From the NCBI GenBank assembly GCA_964036315.1, contig OZ038488.1, forward strand, positions 66,020,642 through 66,084,641: a stretch of 64,000 nucleotides of DNA, given 5' to 3'. The DNA comes from Acanthosepion esculentum (Eukaryota; Mollusca; Cephalopoda; Sepiida; Sepiidae). Shown here one piece after another: positions 19,594-30,270 of the stretch. The first letter of the stretch is position 1. Each line of letters starts with the position of its first letter. The translations under genes were made by a program, and so were the position numbers. The notes under the pieces are model-generated. The model had not been told where the DNA came from. It did not search any database and saw nothing but the letters and a program-made list of their open reading frames with translations.

Positions 19594-19615
19594 TAATAAT
19601 AATAATAATAATAAT
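19413..19615. repeat. (TTC)n-(TTA)n-(AAT)n compound microsatellites
   Basis: TTC repeats to 19463, TTA to about 19520, then a spacer and AAT repeats 19537-19615. TTA and AAT tracts are mutual reverse complements and could form a hairpin about the spacer. The long homopolymeric frames are artefacts. Confidence 0.95.
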
Positions 19616-19685
19616 GAACATAAAATAGTTGTATAAAATAAATTAAATAATAAAATACTCCCAGCATGCAACAAAAACTGTTCAT

Positions 19686-20290
19686 GTCGGAAATACAACT
19701 ACCATATACGACCTAAGGAACAAGAAGGTTAGTTTTATCTGGAAAGTGATGAACGGAAATTAATGAAAAATAGAAAAACACCACACAGAGCAAAAATTGA
19801 TGATCTCGATCTTGTATTAATGGAGATGATCCGTCAGCGCTTATATAATACTACTTTCAGGATATATTTATAAGCTGTGTTATGAAATGTAAAGAGATAT
19901 CGTGTTTATGCTTGGGTTCCATTCCCAAGCTGCCCTATTTTATAAATGCTATATCAGTCAGGTATGTGCTATACGTGATACACGTTTAGGCGATCATGTA
20001 TCTTTCGATATATGGCTGATGAGGCAGATTTTTTCCCGCAGTAGGTTGCCATTTCTTTCTGCGGTAGATCAGTTGCCATCCAAGGATATAGAACCCAGTC
20101 TGTCCTGCTATTTACTCATAGCTGGCGGAAAAAAGATGATGCATACTTTTCCCAAGGGTATTAGCGCGTAAATGAATGTAACGGATTCGACTATATACAA
20201 ATTAAATAACCTGTATGCCAAAATCAGAAAAAATCTGAAAACCGAAGCACTTCCAGTCCCAAGAATTTCGGATAAAAGATTCGCAACCTG
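19686..20290 (+). mobile_element. Tigger/pogo-like DNA transposon, copy 2 (5' truncated)
   Basis: TTTATCTGGAAAGTGATGAA onward encodes YLESDERKLMKNRKTPHRAK then DDLDLVLMEMIRQR, continuing further into the transposase than copy 1. The right end CGGATAAAAGATTCGCAACC plus TG is followed by TA. A SINE (19951-20187) is inserted. There is no left terminal repeat. Confidence 0.7.
19951..20187 (-). mobile_element. Ceph-SINE-like element, head truncated
   Basis: The minus strand has GTTACATTCATTTACGCGCT, GGGAAAAGTATGCATC and the ATCGAAAGATACATGATCGC block of the SINE at 3816-4090, but lacks its tRNA head. It interrupts Tigger copy 2. Confidence 0.75.
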
Positions 20291-20295
20291 TAATA

Positions 20296-20985
20296 GAAAA
20301 TTACAACACACTGTTCTTCGGTAAAACACTCCATTTATACAAACTTTACTGACAGAATAAGTATGTTAGATGTACATAAACTTGGAACCCAATTAATGAC
20401 TGTTTTGAACCACATTTAAAAGGCCATGTCTCTGTAGAGACATTATTATTATTAATAAATAAAAATAGAAATATAAAATAATAATAACAATGAATGTCAT
20501 AAATAAAATAAAATAAAACAAATAACATTAAAACTTTGTTTAAAATAAATTCAATAAAACCAAAATTATAAAAGTTCTCCCAGAATGCAACAGAAATTTT
20601 TCCTGTCTGTAAACGAACTTCGTACCAAAAACGCTGAACTCAGTCTCTTCGCCACCGACCGTTGGAAGGTCAAGACGCATATCTCCTCTCCTCACACATT
20701 GCTTTTTATAATACGAAATGACTTCTTCCATGATCACATACAATCTTATATAACTAAAATACACACACAGCAGTACACAAAACAAATAATATTGTATGAA
20801 TTTAATTTATAATTTAACATGCTTTTAGTGTTATTTCTGTGTATGTTTTTATCCCTGTGAACACGAGGCTATCCCTGCTGGTATGATGTGAGTGGCCGCA
20901 CAGCTCTACCAAATCACCACTTAATCAATTAAAATAGGCACCATTAGAATCAATGACCCGGCCATAGATTTATTTAATTCCAATA
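20296..20985. other. No gene recognised
   Basis: AT-rich sequence with simple TTA/AAT stretches and no coding motif. Confidence 0.35.
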
Positions 20986-20989
20986 TAAA

Positions 20990-21425
20990 CTGGAATTACG
21001 GGAGTCGATAAACTGTCGGAAGGCATTTTCGACCTAGCCCGAACATACCAAGTGGTTAGAATGTTTGCTTTTTGGCCATGAACCCGTGTTCGAATCTCAT
21101 CACGGTCGGTTGGTCAGGAAGGTAACTTCTTGTTGTTATCGGCCTAGGGAGGCTATCTCAGTGTTCGGCACCTTTGCAAACTGTTTGAAAACCACACCTC
21201 GGGTTGATTCAAGCCTTGTGAGTTAAATCTGGTAGACATAACTGTTACTTGGCACATGTCAGAGGGTATCCCCCAGACGAGGCTCTGCCAAAGGGCAGAG
21301 TCTCGGGAAACTGGCTCCATTTTTACGTGGTCTATAGGCAATTTTTGCCCGAGCCTACGTGCTCGGATACCCCGCTTTAAAACACGGCCTTGTGCCACAT
21401 CTTGCTGCGTGGGGCAGCGGGTAAG
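20990..21425 (+). mobile_element. tRNA-headed SINE-like segment
   Basis: AAGTGGTTAGAATGTTTGC and CGTGTTCGAATCTCATC (21049-21105) resemble Pol III A and B boxes. About 290 bases later ACGGCCTTGTGCCACATC repeats the tail of the 2160-2285 SINE. The region between is GC-richer than its surroundings. It may be one long SINE or two joined elements. Confidence 0.45.
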
Positions 21426-22140
21426 TAATCATAACTGTTCGGAGGACCTCGATGGTTGTACTAGCACGAAGTCTCAAGTCACAATGATCAAGGCCTTGAA
21501 CGTATTGACGTTGTTCAAACTATTGATTACGCTGGATGACGCGCTCCCACCCAGAAACTGTAACTAAGGTCCGCTCAGCATAGTGGCAGCATAAACCGCA
21601 GGTTCGCTTGTTGGGTGTTGAACAAACACATATTTGCCTGGGCAGGTGTCTGTAACAGAGACTGACTAACTACCCTAGCACACTGGTCTGCTTGGAAACG
21701 ACTAGCCGGCTATTATATATATGCATTTAATAGCCGAAAAAAAGTAGCAATCGATAGGGAAATGAGATTACTGAGCGGGACAAAGTCTTGACACTATACT
21801 ACATCGATTTTTGCTAGGTGATTTTTAAAGTATGACGTCATTATGAAGCAGAATAAATCATTTTCAGTTCACCCCTGCTGAGAATTTTTGAGACGTCAGG
21901 TCTAAATTAAAGTCAGTAGGATTCTGACATGATGGTCAGATTAGGTCGGTTGCAAGATCAATCCATTACAGCACCGCTTGCGCACCCAACATCGTGTAAT
22001 GGTTAATAAGCTTGTCTCGCTAGATAAATCAAACTGTAAGATTAAAAAAAAGGTCATTTTTAAACAGAGAAATTGCAGCATGTGCCAAAACTGTGCAAGC
22101 CGCAGTGCATCATTTAAACATAATGTACCCACTTCTGCAT
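21426..22140. repeat. Repeat-like sequence with a second tRNA-like block
   Basis: At 21994-22034, TCGTGTAATGGTTAATAAGC and TTGTCTCGCTAGATAAATC repeat the head of the SINE at 2160-2285. The rest (21426-21990) is unassigned. Confidence 0.35.
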
Positions 22141-22514
22141 TTTCTTCACTTTGCTGATATATATGAAATGTCTTCCGGCTGTTGTATGGGCTACATAAAA
22201 CTTTGCTTCTAACGGCCTATTGCTTGTTTTTTGGGGCGTGCCTCCATAGCTACCCTCAAATTATCAGTATCGTGTAACAAGTTTCGAATATATTCGAGCT
22301 AATTCCTGGTGATCGGGATCACCAAAGCGTCTTACAGGAATCAAGCACTGCTGATATCGAAGGAGATGTAGGGATACGAAAGGCGATTATTATTCATTGG
22401 TGGAGACGAAGTCACGTGGCTCACGTGACGGCCACTTAGTGACATCATTGCAGAGTGACGAAAGTGGTAAATCAGTCAGCTTCCAAGTGTCACACAAAGC
22501 AGTCGTTTTTTGTT

Positions 22515-22550
<36 letters not shown>

Positions 22551-23032
22551 CTTTGATCCGGGCTGAGACTGAATCACCCTCCTCCAGCACATAGTGCAGC
22601 TTACAAACCTATGGCGTCCCCCAGATATAGAAAGAAACTATCTCCGATTAGTAGTCCTCGTGTTAGGAAAAAAAAAACTCGCTATTTCCCGTTTCTGTAA
22701 TATCTTCTCAATATCGACAAAGCAGATAAATCCGACCCGCACGAATCTGGACTCCTAAGTATGGCTTCTCCAGAAACACAGAAGAATCTCCATATCATAC
22801 GTAAGACCCTATCTTTTCGTTCTCTTTTCACAGTTTGTCATGTAGACATGTGTTATATTCTATCTCCGTGGGACACATATAAATATGTATATATAATTTT
22901 GTTTATAACCTAGTGGCAATAAACTCTCTCTTAGAACAAAGCATATGTCATTCCTTCTCTTTCAGCTACCCCGTCCGTGAAATATGGAGTTATTATATCA
23001 TGGATATAATAATGGCCACATAATGGCCCTAC
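22141..23032. other. No gene recognised
   Basis: It includes a G/T-rich simple run (22508-22552). No coding motif is convincing in either frame. Confidence 0.35.
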
Positions 23033-23196
23033 ACGCAAGCCACTAATCTGCCACTGGGTGGCATGCCACTAGCGTTCACCACTGGTTTCGGTAATGTTAC
23101 CACTGGCGGACCGCTAGAGGCCCACCGATGGCTGCCACCAGATGACTGCTGGCGTTGCCATCTGCGGCCCGCCAGCAGGCCACTAGTGGCTTGCGT
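23033..23196. mobile_element. GC-rich foldback MITE (GCCACTAGTGGC family)
   Basis: The ends ACGCAAGCCACTA and TAGTGGCTTGCGT are perfect inverted repeats. Inside, CCACTGG/CCAGTGG-type words occur repeatedly on both strands, so the 164 bases can fold extensively. It stands out as a GC island. A relative is at 43455-43610. Confidence 0.8.
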
Positions 23197-24035
23197 ATAG
23201 GCGGGGGTGCAAGTGGGATAATAAACCTTTTTTCCATAGCTAACCCATTATCTGCGTCAAGCCGACGTGATATGATATTATTTACCTTCATTAACTGATG
23301 ACCATTACGCGATATATTATTAACCTCCATTATTTGGTAACTTACTCGACAATATATCAACTCTATTATTGGTTTCGTCAGTGCAGTATATAATAACATG
23401 TAAACGGTGTTTATACATGTATGCTTCGATTTTTTTTAAAAATCATGTTCTTTCAGAATGTAGGCGTTTATCGCATAACATTCTTTTCTTTAATGCCTGT
23501 AAATTTTTATGACTATTTTTAATTACAACGCACTTTCCTTACACACGGATTTATCCCTCAGTTCGACCTGAAGACGTCTACCATAAAGAAGCGAAAGGCT
23601 GTCTGAATAGCATTTCCACTCTGTTCAATTATCTCCACGACGCCTAAATATATTTCAGGGCGGAGTAAATTCCCACAGCATTTTTTCTTACTTTTTGTCA
23701 AGTTTTTTTCTTCTTCTTAAGGCTTAAAAATTATTTCTACGAAAAGGGGTCAATAACTCCGTAGCCTGACATGTAATTATTAGCTGAGTTGTGACATTAA
23801 ATTTTCACTCTGAAATGTTCACTCTATGTGGTTAATATTCCCCACTGAATTAAGTGCATTAACAAGAATAGAGATTATGTCGAAAAATAAATATTTCTTG
23901 TGTAAATATCTTTTTACCATTAAGCTACAGCCTAATTGATGTAACAATGTATTATTTATTTATTTGAATACCATATCGTTTCAGGGGGTAGGTAATCATT
24001 ACTCTCCACGTTTTCCATTTATTTTAAATCTATGA
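23197..24035. other. No gene recognised
   Basis: AT-rich sequence without recognised repeats. The minus frame at 23097-23399 is mostly the foldback MITE. Confidence 0.35.
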
Positions 24036-24039
24036 ATTG

Positions 24040-24312
24040 CCCCGACTTCTTCAGGAAGATACTGGAATGGTTTCTACTTGTTTTTCTCCACAACTTTGAA
24101 GTCAGACTTTTCATTCTCCTAGACTGGCTACCATCCAAGGCAGTCTAGTCATCCGTATTTTGTCTTTTTTTGTTTTTTTTTAACTAATTGAGAAGAAATG
24201 GATTCATGTCTTTCCAAAACTTATTAGTATGAAGTGAATGTAACAGACTAGACCGGAATTTGAACTTGTTTCGTCAATTTCACTTGCCACAACGATAGCC
24301 GTTACGATACCT
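24040..24312 (-). mobile_element. tRNA-headed SINE, divergent family
   Basis: From 24312 leftward the minus strand reads TATCGTAACGGCTATCGTTG, then AAATTCCGGTCTAGTC, GTTACATTCACTTCATACTA and TTGGAAAGACATGAATCC. The head is degenerate, but the central block matches the other SINEs and the distal part (AGTCTAGGAGAATGAAAAGT) is shared with 24400-25315 and 58920-59185. Confidence 0.65.
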
Positions 24313-24399
24313 TCACCTGATTATTATTATAATTATTATTATTATTATTATTTCATGACACGTTCCTTTCACATCATATCATATCTTTTATTATGTAAG

Positions 24400-25315
24400 A
24401 ATTGCCTTTTTGGAAAAGATAGTGGAGCGGTTTCTCGTTGCTTTTTCTACGGTTTGGAATTCAGAGATTTCATTCTCTTAAACCAGCGTTTCTCAACGTG
24501 ACTTCCCCGGAAAAGGTTCCGCAAAAGGTCCTCAAGAGTTCCGTGAGAACAGGTGAGATAATGCACTTTGACTTTTTATTTCATTTCATATATGAAATAT
24601 TACTAAACTCACTCAATATATTTTTGGTTATTGTAATATTATTGTAATATAGACATCATCCTATCTAACCCATTATGTTATTAAAAGAATTTTGGCCCAT
24701 TTATTGGTTCACAGGAAATTTTGCCTTGATTTACATTGTCTTTTCAACATTGCAAGTAAAGGATAAATAAACTAAAACGTAAAACACTGATGCAGCAATT
24801 ATCTCTTTTTGTTTTATTTACATTTATATTATAGTAATTATAGGTATAGGATATTGGTTACTTATGTTTATTTTTTACGTTTGAGTTTAGAATCTCAATG
24901 ATTGAATGAAAACTCTCTGATGAAGTATTATAAATGAACAGTATGAATTTTATTTAACATTACCGAAAAATTTGGCAAAGAAGTATTAATTTTTCCTTAA
25001 ACCAGTTATTCAAAAATATATACTATGATATTTACCACGTGAACTACGATGAAAATAAAATGAGAAAGATATAATTAATTTTGTTTTTGTGCAGGGGTTC
25101 CTTGAGGCCTGTAATTTATTTTAAGGGTTACGCAAGGGTAAAAAGGTTGAGAAACGCTGTTTTAGCCTGTTTAGTTTACCACCCAGAGCTAGAGAGACCA
25201 GCACCCTGCAATCTAACCCATAGCTTGAAGGTGGGATGCTTTTACCAATGGTATTTATGCAAAAGTGAAGAGAACAGACTAGGCCTGAATTTGAAATCTA
25301 TCTGCTGAATCCACA
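24400..25315 (-). mobile_element. SINE of the same family split by a hAT MITE
   Basis: The 25160-25315 part gives, on the minus strand, TTCAAATTCAGGCCTAGTC and ACCATTGGTAAAAGCATCC. The 24400-24483 part gives AAGAGAATGAAATCTCTGAA and AACCGCTCCACTATC. Together they match the undisturbed copy at 24040-24312. Confidence 0.6.
24484..25159. mobile_element. hAT-type non-autonomous transposon
   Basis: The ends CAGCGTTTCTCAAC and GTTGAGAAACGCTG are perfect 14-bp inverted repeats of hAT type. Flanking octamers TCTTAAAC and TTTTAGCC agree at five of eight positions, a decayed target duplication. The 676-bp interior has no transposase. It lies inside a SINE. Confidence 0.85.
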
Positions 25316-27008
25316 TCCAATCTATTTTTGTATAATGCTTTTTTAAAATTTTAATCCTATTTTTTTTTTCACTTTTTGACAAAAGATCTCATGATAATTC
25401 TAACAGATTTGCTGAGCATCTGAGCCTGACGAGCAATTTGACGTGAAACTCTGAAGTCAAAGAGTTAAAAATCCATTGAACATTTATTGATTTATTGAAC
25501 ACTTAAAAAGAAAGATTGAACCCGTAAAAAAGATTGAAAACATGTATAGATATAAAGAAAAGAAAAAGAAAAAAAACGGGAAAATCAAACTCCGACAATT
25601 AAATCTCTAATTTATCATATCAAAACAACATCTCAAATATGTTTGATTTTTTTTTCTCACTTTGTTGAACCTGCTTCCCTATCTAGCATGAAGCATTTAT
25701 GCTCTTGTTAGTCTTACACTGAAAGCAAAAAAATGTTCAGTTTTTTGTCACTCCCAACCTCTTGCTAGTCTGACTTACACATCTCGGATACACCATTCTT
25801 TTACCACGTGTGTACTACAATAAACTTTAATAGTAATCATAAAAAAATATACCGTAAATTAATTGAAAATCATCGCTGAGAGCACGAATAAACTTTCTTC
25901 GTAGACAACACACCCGGAACTGATTGTCCTTCTTTTGACCTTAAGTTCTAGTTTTTCTACGGTTTTCGGTTATGCCTCATTGCTTTACAAATAATTTAGC
26001 TATCACTAACAAAAATCTTAATGTCATGTTAGGAGATATTAAATATTTGAAATGCGATTTTTTATGATTTTTCTTACTTTCAATACAACCACAAGAGCCA
26101 AAATTTCTGCCTTACAAAAAATTAATTTAGGTTGAATTAAACGGCTACAAAGTTATGAATTAACAAAAATCAACAATAGCCGTTATTATCTGATTGACAG
26201 AAAACTCGATGCTTTTCTCTAGCACGCGGTTGACCACAATATTTAATGCAACGTGTAACTTTCAAAATGGAAAACGAATTCAAATTTTGTACAAAGTAAA
26301 ACTTTACGCCTACTTATTAAAAAATGTATTAAAGAGGTTACTTTCTTTATTTCACTTGTAGTTTCAATGCTTTACTCGGGACCAATAACTCACGGGAAAC
26401 CTCATGACTCATACATAACTAGACCACATACAATAATTATGGTAAACCTCAAATACTGAGGAAAGCCACATACGACAATCAAATACTCGATACCGTAAAA
26501 CAAGTAAAAATAAAAAATAAAAATTATTAAAAATAGAAATGATCGTAAAATCAAAATATGGAAAATAGCTACTTTAAATCTTTACTCGATATAACTATGT
26601 CAAAAAATTCTCAAGTTTTATTTACAAAAAAAAAAATTATTTAAAACAAAATTTTATAACATAGACTGCTCGCACAAGCAGTACGAGACAAAGATTACCC
26701 GTACCGTATGTAAGATTTGTTCCTTAAACAGTACCATTACCAAAATTCAATGTATATATCACTACTACCCACTACCATATTAACTTGTAATCTGGTTAAT
26801 TCTACGAATTCTGTAGAAAATTATTTTGAAAGATATCTATCATTGTATTTATTTTTTCAGTCGGCGTGTCTTCGCTACGACTTAGACAGTGCGAGTATGA
26901 AGAAAAAAACTGAAACGCGGAAATTATTGTGAGTTAATAATAATAATATCAATAGCTGCTCTGATATTTTTTTTATTGTTATTTTAAGAATGGTTGGAGA
27001 TATTATAC
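25316..27008. other. No gene recognised
   Basis: 1.7 kb of AT-rich sequence with no convincing coding motif, tandem repeat or inverted repeat. It may be old intronic or intergenic DNA. Confidence 0.4.
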
Positions 27009-27534
27009 TGTCGGAGTTAGCTCCTCCGCATTTCCTTAATCCTTCAACGAGGGTCTCTCTCCCACGAGTATAAATACTGGCTGACCTTTCTCCCTCTTTC
27101 TCTTTTCCGACTTAGGTAGGCCTTGGGCGGCCATCTCGCGTGGAGATGAGGTAAAATCTCTTTTTCGACTCAGGTCGTGAGGCGAGGTAAAAAAAACTCT
27201 CTCTTTTTCATTTAGGCCAATATGTGACATCTCACAGATACAGCGTTTCCCATATTCTGGGAACACGCTAAGGACAATACACGTACGTACGGACACTCAA
27301 CACAACGCACACACGTGACTTCTCCATACAAACAATATGTAAACTGTTCATGTCTTTGTTTAACTTGTTTTGTTATTAATATATATTTGTTTACCCATGT
27401 ATATCGGTCTTGTTTGTTTTCTTTTGTCTTCTTTGGACTTGATGTCCGACATTCTGATGTAGCTGGACCCGCCAGCTGGAAAGTTTAACCTTCTGATATC
27501 TCTTCACACTATCACCCCGGCACGGTCCACTACA
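27009..27534 (+). mobile_element. Solo LTR
   Basis: It begins TGTCGGAGTTAGCTCC and ends CACGGTCCACTACA, with 4-bp ATAC on both sides (27005-27008 and 27535-27538) as a target duplication. A TATAAATA box lies at 27069. Inside are two partial direct copies of a GGCC-rich block (near 27119 and 27170). It is the inverted partner of 12121-12642. The absence of coding sequence marks a solo LTR left by recombination. Confidence 0.82.
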
Positions 27535-27826
27535 ATACCAATATTTATATGTAAAAAAGCATCAAGTTTGTAAAATCAAATTCTCGGCTAAGTACATCTT
27601 TTGAAAAATAAAGCCTTTTAAAAAATATCAAATTATTAAATAGTCCACATGTAAATTTTTCGGGTTACCACCTCCTAATTTTTGAAACCGCTACTTGGGG
27701 ACGTTCTCCAACACTATATATACTCGGAGATATCTTTTCTTGTCCCCTCCCTTCTTACTTTTCAGCTGATACGACAACATGTAACTTTCTCGTGGAGAAC
27801 GCATTTCCTTCTGGAAATGCATGAAC

Positions 27827-27827
<1 letters not shown>
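27535..27827. other. No gene recognised
   Basis: AT-rich unique-looking sequence preceding a long AC tract. Confidence 0.35.
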
Positions 27828-27907
<80 letters not shown>

Positions 27908-27928
27908 ACGTACGTACGTACGTACGCG
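27828..27928. repeat. (AC)n followed by (GTAC)n microsatellite
   Basis: About 78 bases of AC, then five GTAC units. The GTAC units are self-complementary. Confidence 0.97.
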
Positions 27929-28054
27929 CATTCACTCACTTGATATGCTTTGGAGCAAAAAGTTTCCACATTCATTTGTTACACACACATTGTCTTTGTC
28001 GTATGTAACCTTTTGTCGTTTAATACATATTAATTTGTTTGTACACACACACAC

Positions 28055-28061
<7 letters not shown>

Positions 28062-28102
<41 letters not shown>

Positions 28103-28249
28103 GATATTTTTTATATGTTTAACGTTCTTTTTATAGATACAAGTATTTTAAGTAATGAACAGAGCATTTACTTAAAATACTTGTATCTATAAAAAGAACG
28201 TTAAGCATATCAAAAATGTCTTTAATAAATTGTCGGACTATGTCCAATT

Positions 28250-28310
<61 letters not shown>
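28062..28310. repeat. ~57-bp hairpin between two (TA)n tracts
   Basis: TA repeats at 28066-28098 lead into an arm containing AACGTTCTTTTTATAGATAC. After a loop near GAACAGAGCA its complement GTATCTATAAAAAGAACGTT follows, with arms at about 28098-28225 and a couple of mismatches. A second TA tract occupies 28253-28310. Confidence 0.88.
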
Positions 28311-28312
<2 letters not shown>

Positions 28313-29399
28313 CGGTTCTTGTTGTTTCTTCACATTTCTTTTAATAGACTCATTCTCCGAGTCTGCCATGTTTGTTGTGGGCATTTCAGGAGACACCCGT
28401 TTTTATCTCACAACACGTACACCGGCCCGCAACATAAATAATATAAATATTAAATAAAGGTAAATCCTCGTTCCAGGAATTCAGACAGAAATTTAAATCT
28501 ATATTATAGAAAATTACATAAAAATATCTCTTATATATATTACGTCAAACACTATTAATAGTGGCTACCAATGTTTGAAATAGCCGACCCGTTTTTACTT
28601 TAAACAGTGTACACGGTGGTTTCTTCTACAAAGTCGAGCGCAGGTTCAATTCCTGTCTGAGAGTACATTTTCTTTATAAAAATTTCACAAGTGCCTGAAC
28701 CGATGGACATAATACATATTTTTGAAGAAAAAAATAATAATACACAAGAAAATTAAATTTCTGCATTAAATAACCTATAAGGAGTTAATAAATCTAAGAA
28801 TTGTAGTAAAATCCTGAATTATCTAGCACTAAAATACTTTATTTACAGCCTAAGAATTAATAAGGGGTCCAATATTGACTCCTTTGTCAAGTCCATTACC
28901 AACAACTAATCTAGACATTTCACAAATGCTTCATAGATGCCTTCTTGAACCAAAATTTGATTAGCTCAGATATATGTTTGTAAGAGGAAAATGAAGTAAA
29001 CAAAGATTAAAATATGTTATCAACTTAAAAGAAACTAGTTTTAAAATGAACTTGGGTTTCAGACTTCTTACTGATAAAAGTTCACTGTATTCCCCAAATG
29101 ATCTATGTATTATTACTAATATACGTAATTACTTATTCAGGTTTTGTAAATACCATAGAACTTGAAGGATTACCAAGAATTAAAGTAAACCATGGGTATT
29201 ACTATTAACACGGAATAACTCTTTCATGACATTAATCCATATAACATCCTACAATTTAAAAAAAAAAAAAATCAAATCGTATTCCAAAATATAATTTCAA
29301 CAAAACTACAACATAAAATCTTCATATCACTGCCTCTATTAATTATGTATCCACAAATATGCATAGGCACAAAAGCTAAGTATCAGCTACCATGTATTA
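28311..29399. other. Mostly unassigned; possible tRNA-like block
   Basis: Near 28607-28665, ACGGTGGTTTCTTCTACAAA and CAGGTTCAATTCCTG could be degenerate A- and B-box sequences of a SINE. Around 28762 there is a short piece like the ATTAAATGACCCATAGAG repeat. No gene seen. Confidence 0.3.
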
Positions 29400-30270
29400 C
29401 TTCAAAGCTCCCACGTCCTGGGTATGACGTTAAACTGCATCCAACAGCAAGGCCTCTGATCAGGAGGTTTTGAGGAGCTTGGAACCACCTCTTAATTACT
29501 GGTGTTCCCAGGTCCACCCTGACACAGGGTGGTAGCACCTGTTAGGGTCTCAGCTATGGGCAAATAGTGAACTTCCAGACTATACCACGTCCTGGGTACG
29601 ACGATAAACTACATCCGAGTCCATGGGTATGACAATAAACTGCATCCGAGTCCATGGGTATGACGGTAAACTGCATCCGCGTCCATGGGTACGACGATAA
29701 ACTACATCCGCATACTGGGTATGGCGATAAACTACGACCAACAGAAAGGCCGTTATTGAAAAAATAAGGTTGCCGGCTATACGTTTTTGGAAAAATAGTA
29801 TTACCAGCTATACGTTTTTGAAAAAGTGATATTACCAGCTATACGTTTTTGGAACAATAATATTACCAGCTATACATATTTGAAAAATAATATTCCCAGC
29901 TATACGTTTAAAAAAAGAAAAATATTACCAGCTATACGTTTTCTAACAAAACCTTATTCAATGGAACTGTAGAGGAATAAATTAAAAAAATATTACCAGA
30001 AATAAATTTTTAAAGGAAAAAAATATTACCAGCTATACGTTTTTGGAAAAATACTATTACCCGCTATATATTTTTGAGGAAAGAAATATTGACAAAAATA
30101 AATCTTTAACAAAACAAAAATATTATGAGAAAAAAAAAGTTGTCGGGCTTAAGTGACCCATTGAGGTTGATATGCCGTAAAACAAAACAAACCAAACCAA
30201 ACAAAAGCTCCCAAGAAAATTAAATTTTGGCATTAAATGACACATAGAGTTGATATGACGTTAAATAAAC
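29400..30270 (+). mobile_element. AAAC-tailed repeat with two internal minisatellites
   Basis: The head (29408-29585) contains CCTGGGTATGACGTTAAAC, AACAGCAAGGCCTCTGATC and CAGGGTGGTAGCACCTG. It is followed by five units of about 32 bp (GGGTATGACGATAAACTACATCCG-like, 29586-29745). Then come about nine units of about 31 bp built on ATTACCAGCTATACGTTTTTG (29760-30110). The end reads GAGGTTGATATGCCGTAAAA with an AAAC-rich tail. Shorter versions lie at 13481-13775 and 16988-17772, so unit number varies between copies. Confidence 0.8.

Noticed and set aside
19381..19698. Leu/Tyr/Ile/Asn/Lys homopolymer frames
   Set aside because: They are artefacts of TTC, TTA and AAT repeats.
27682..28008. Thr-His and Val-Cys repeat frames
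   Set aside because: They come from the (AC)n tract, as do those at 43423-43768 and 47828-48087.
29586..30110. Regular ~31-32 bp repeats resembling a CRISPR array
   Set aside because: Units are contiguous with drifting sequence and no unique spacers, and the window is eukaryotic; this is a minisatellite.
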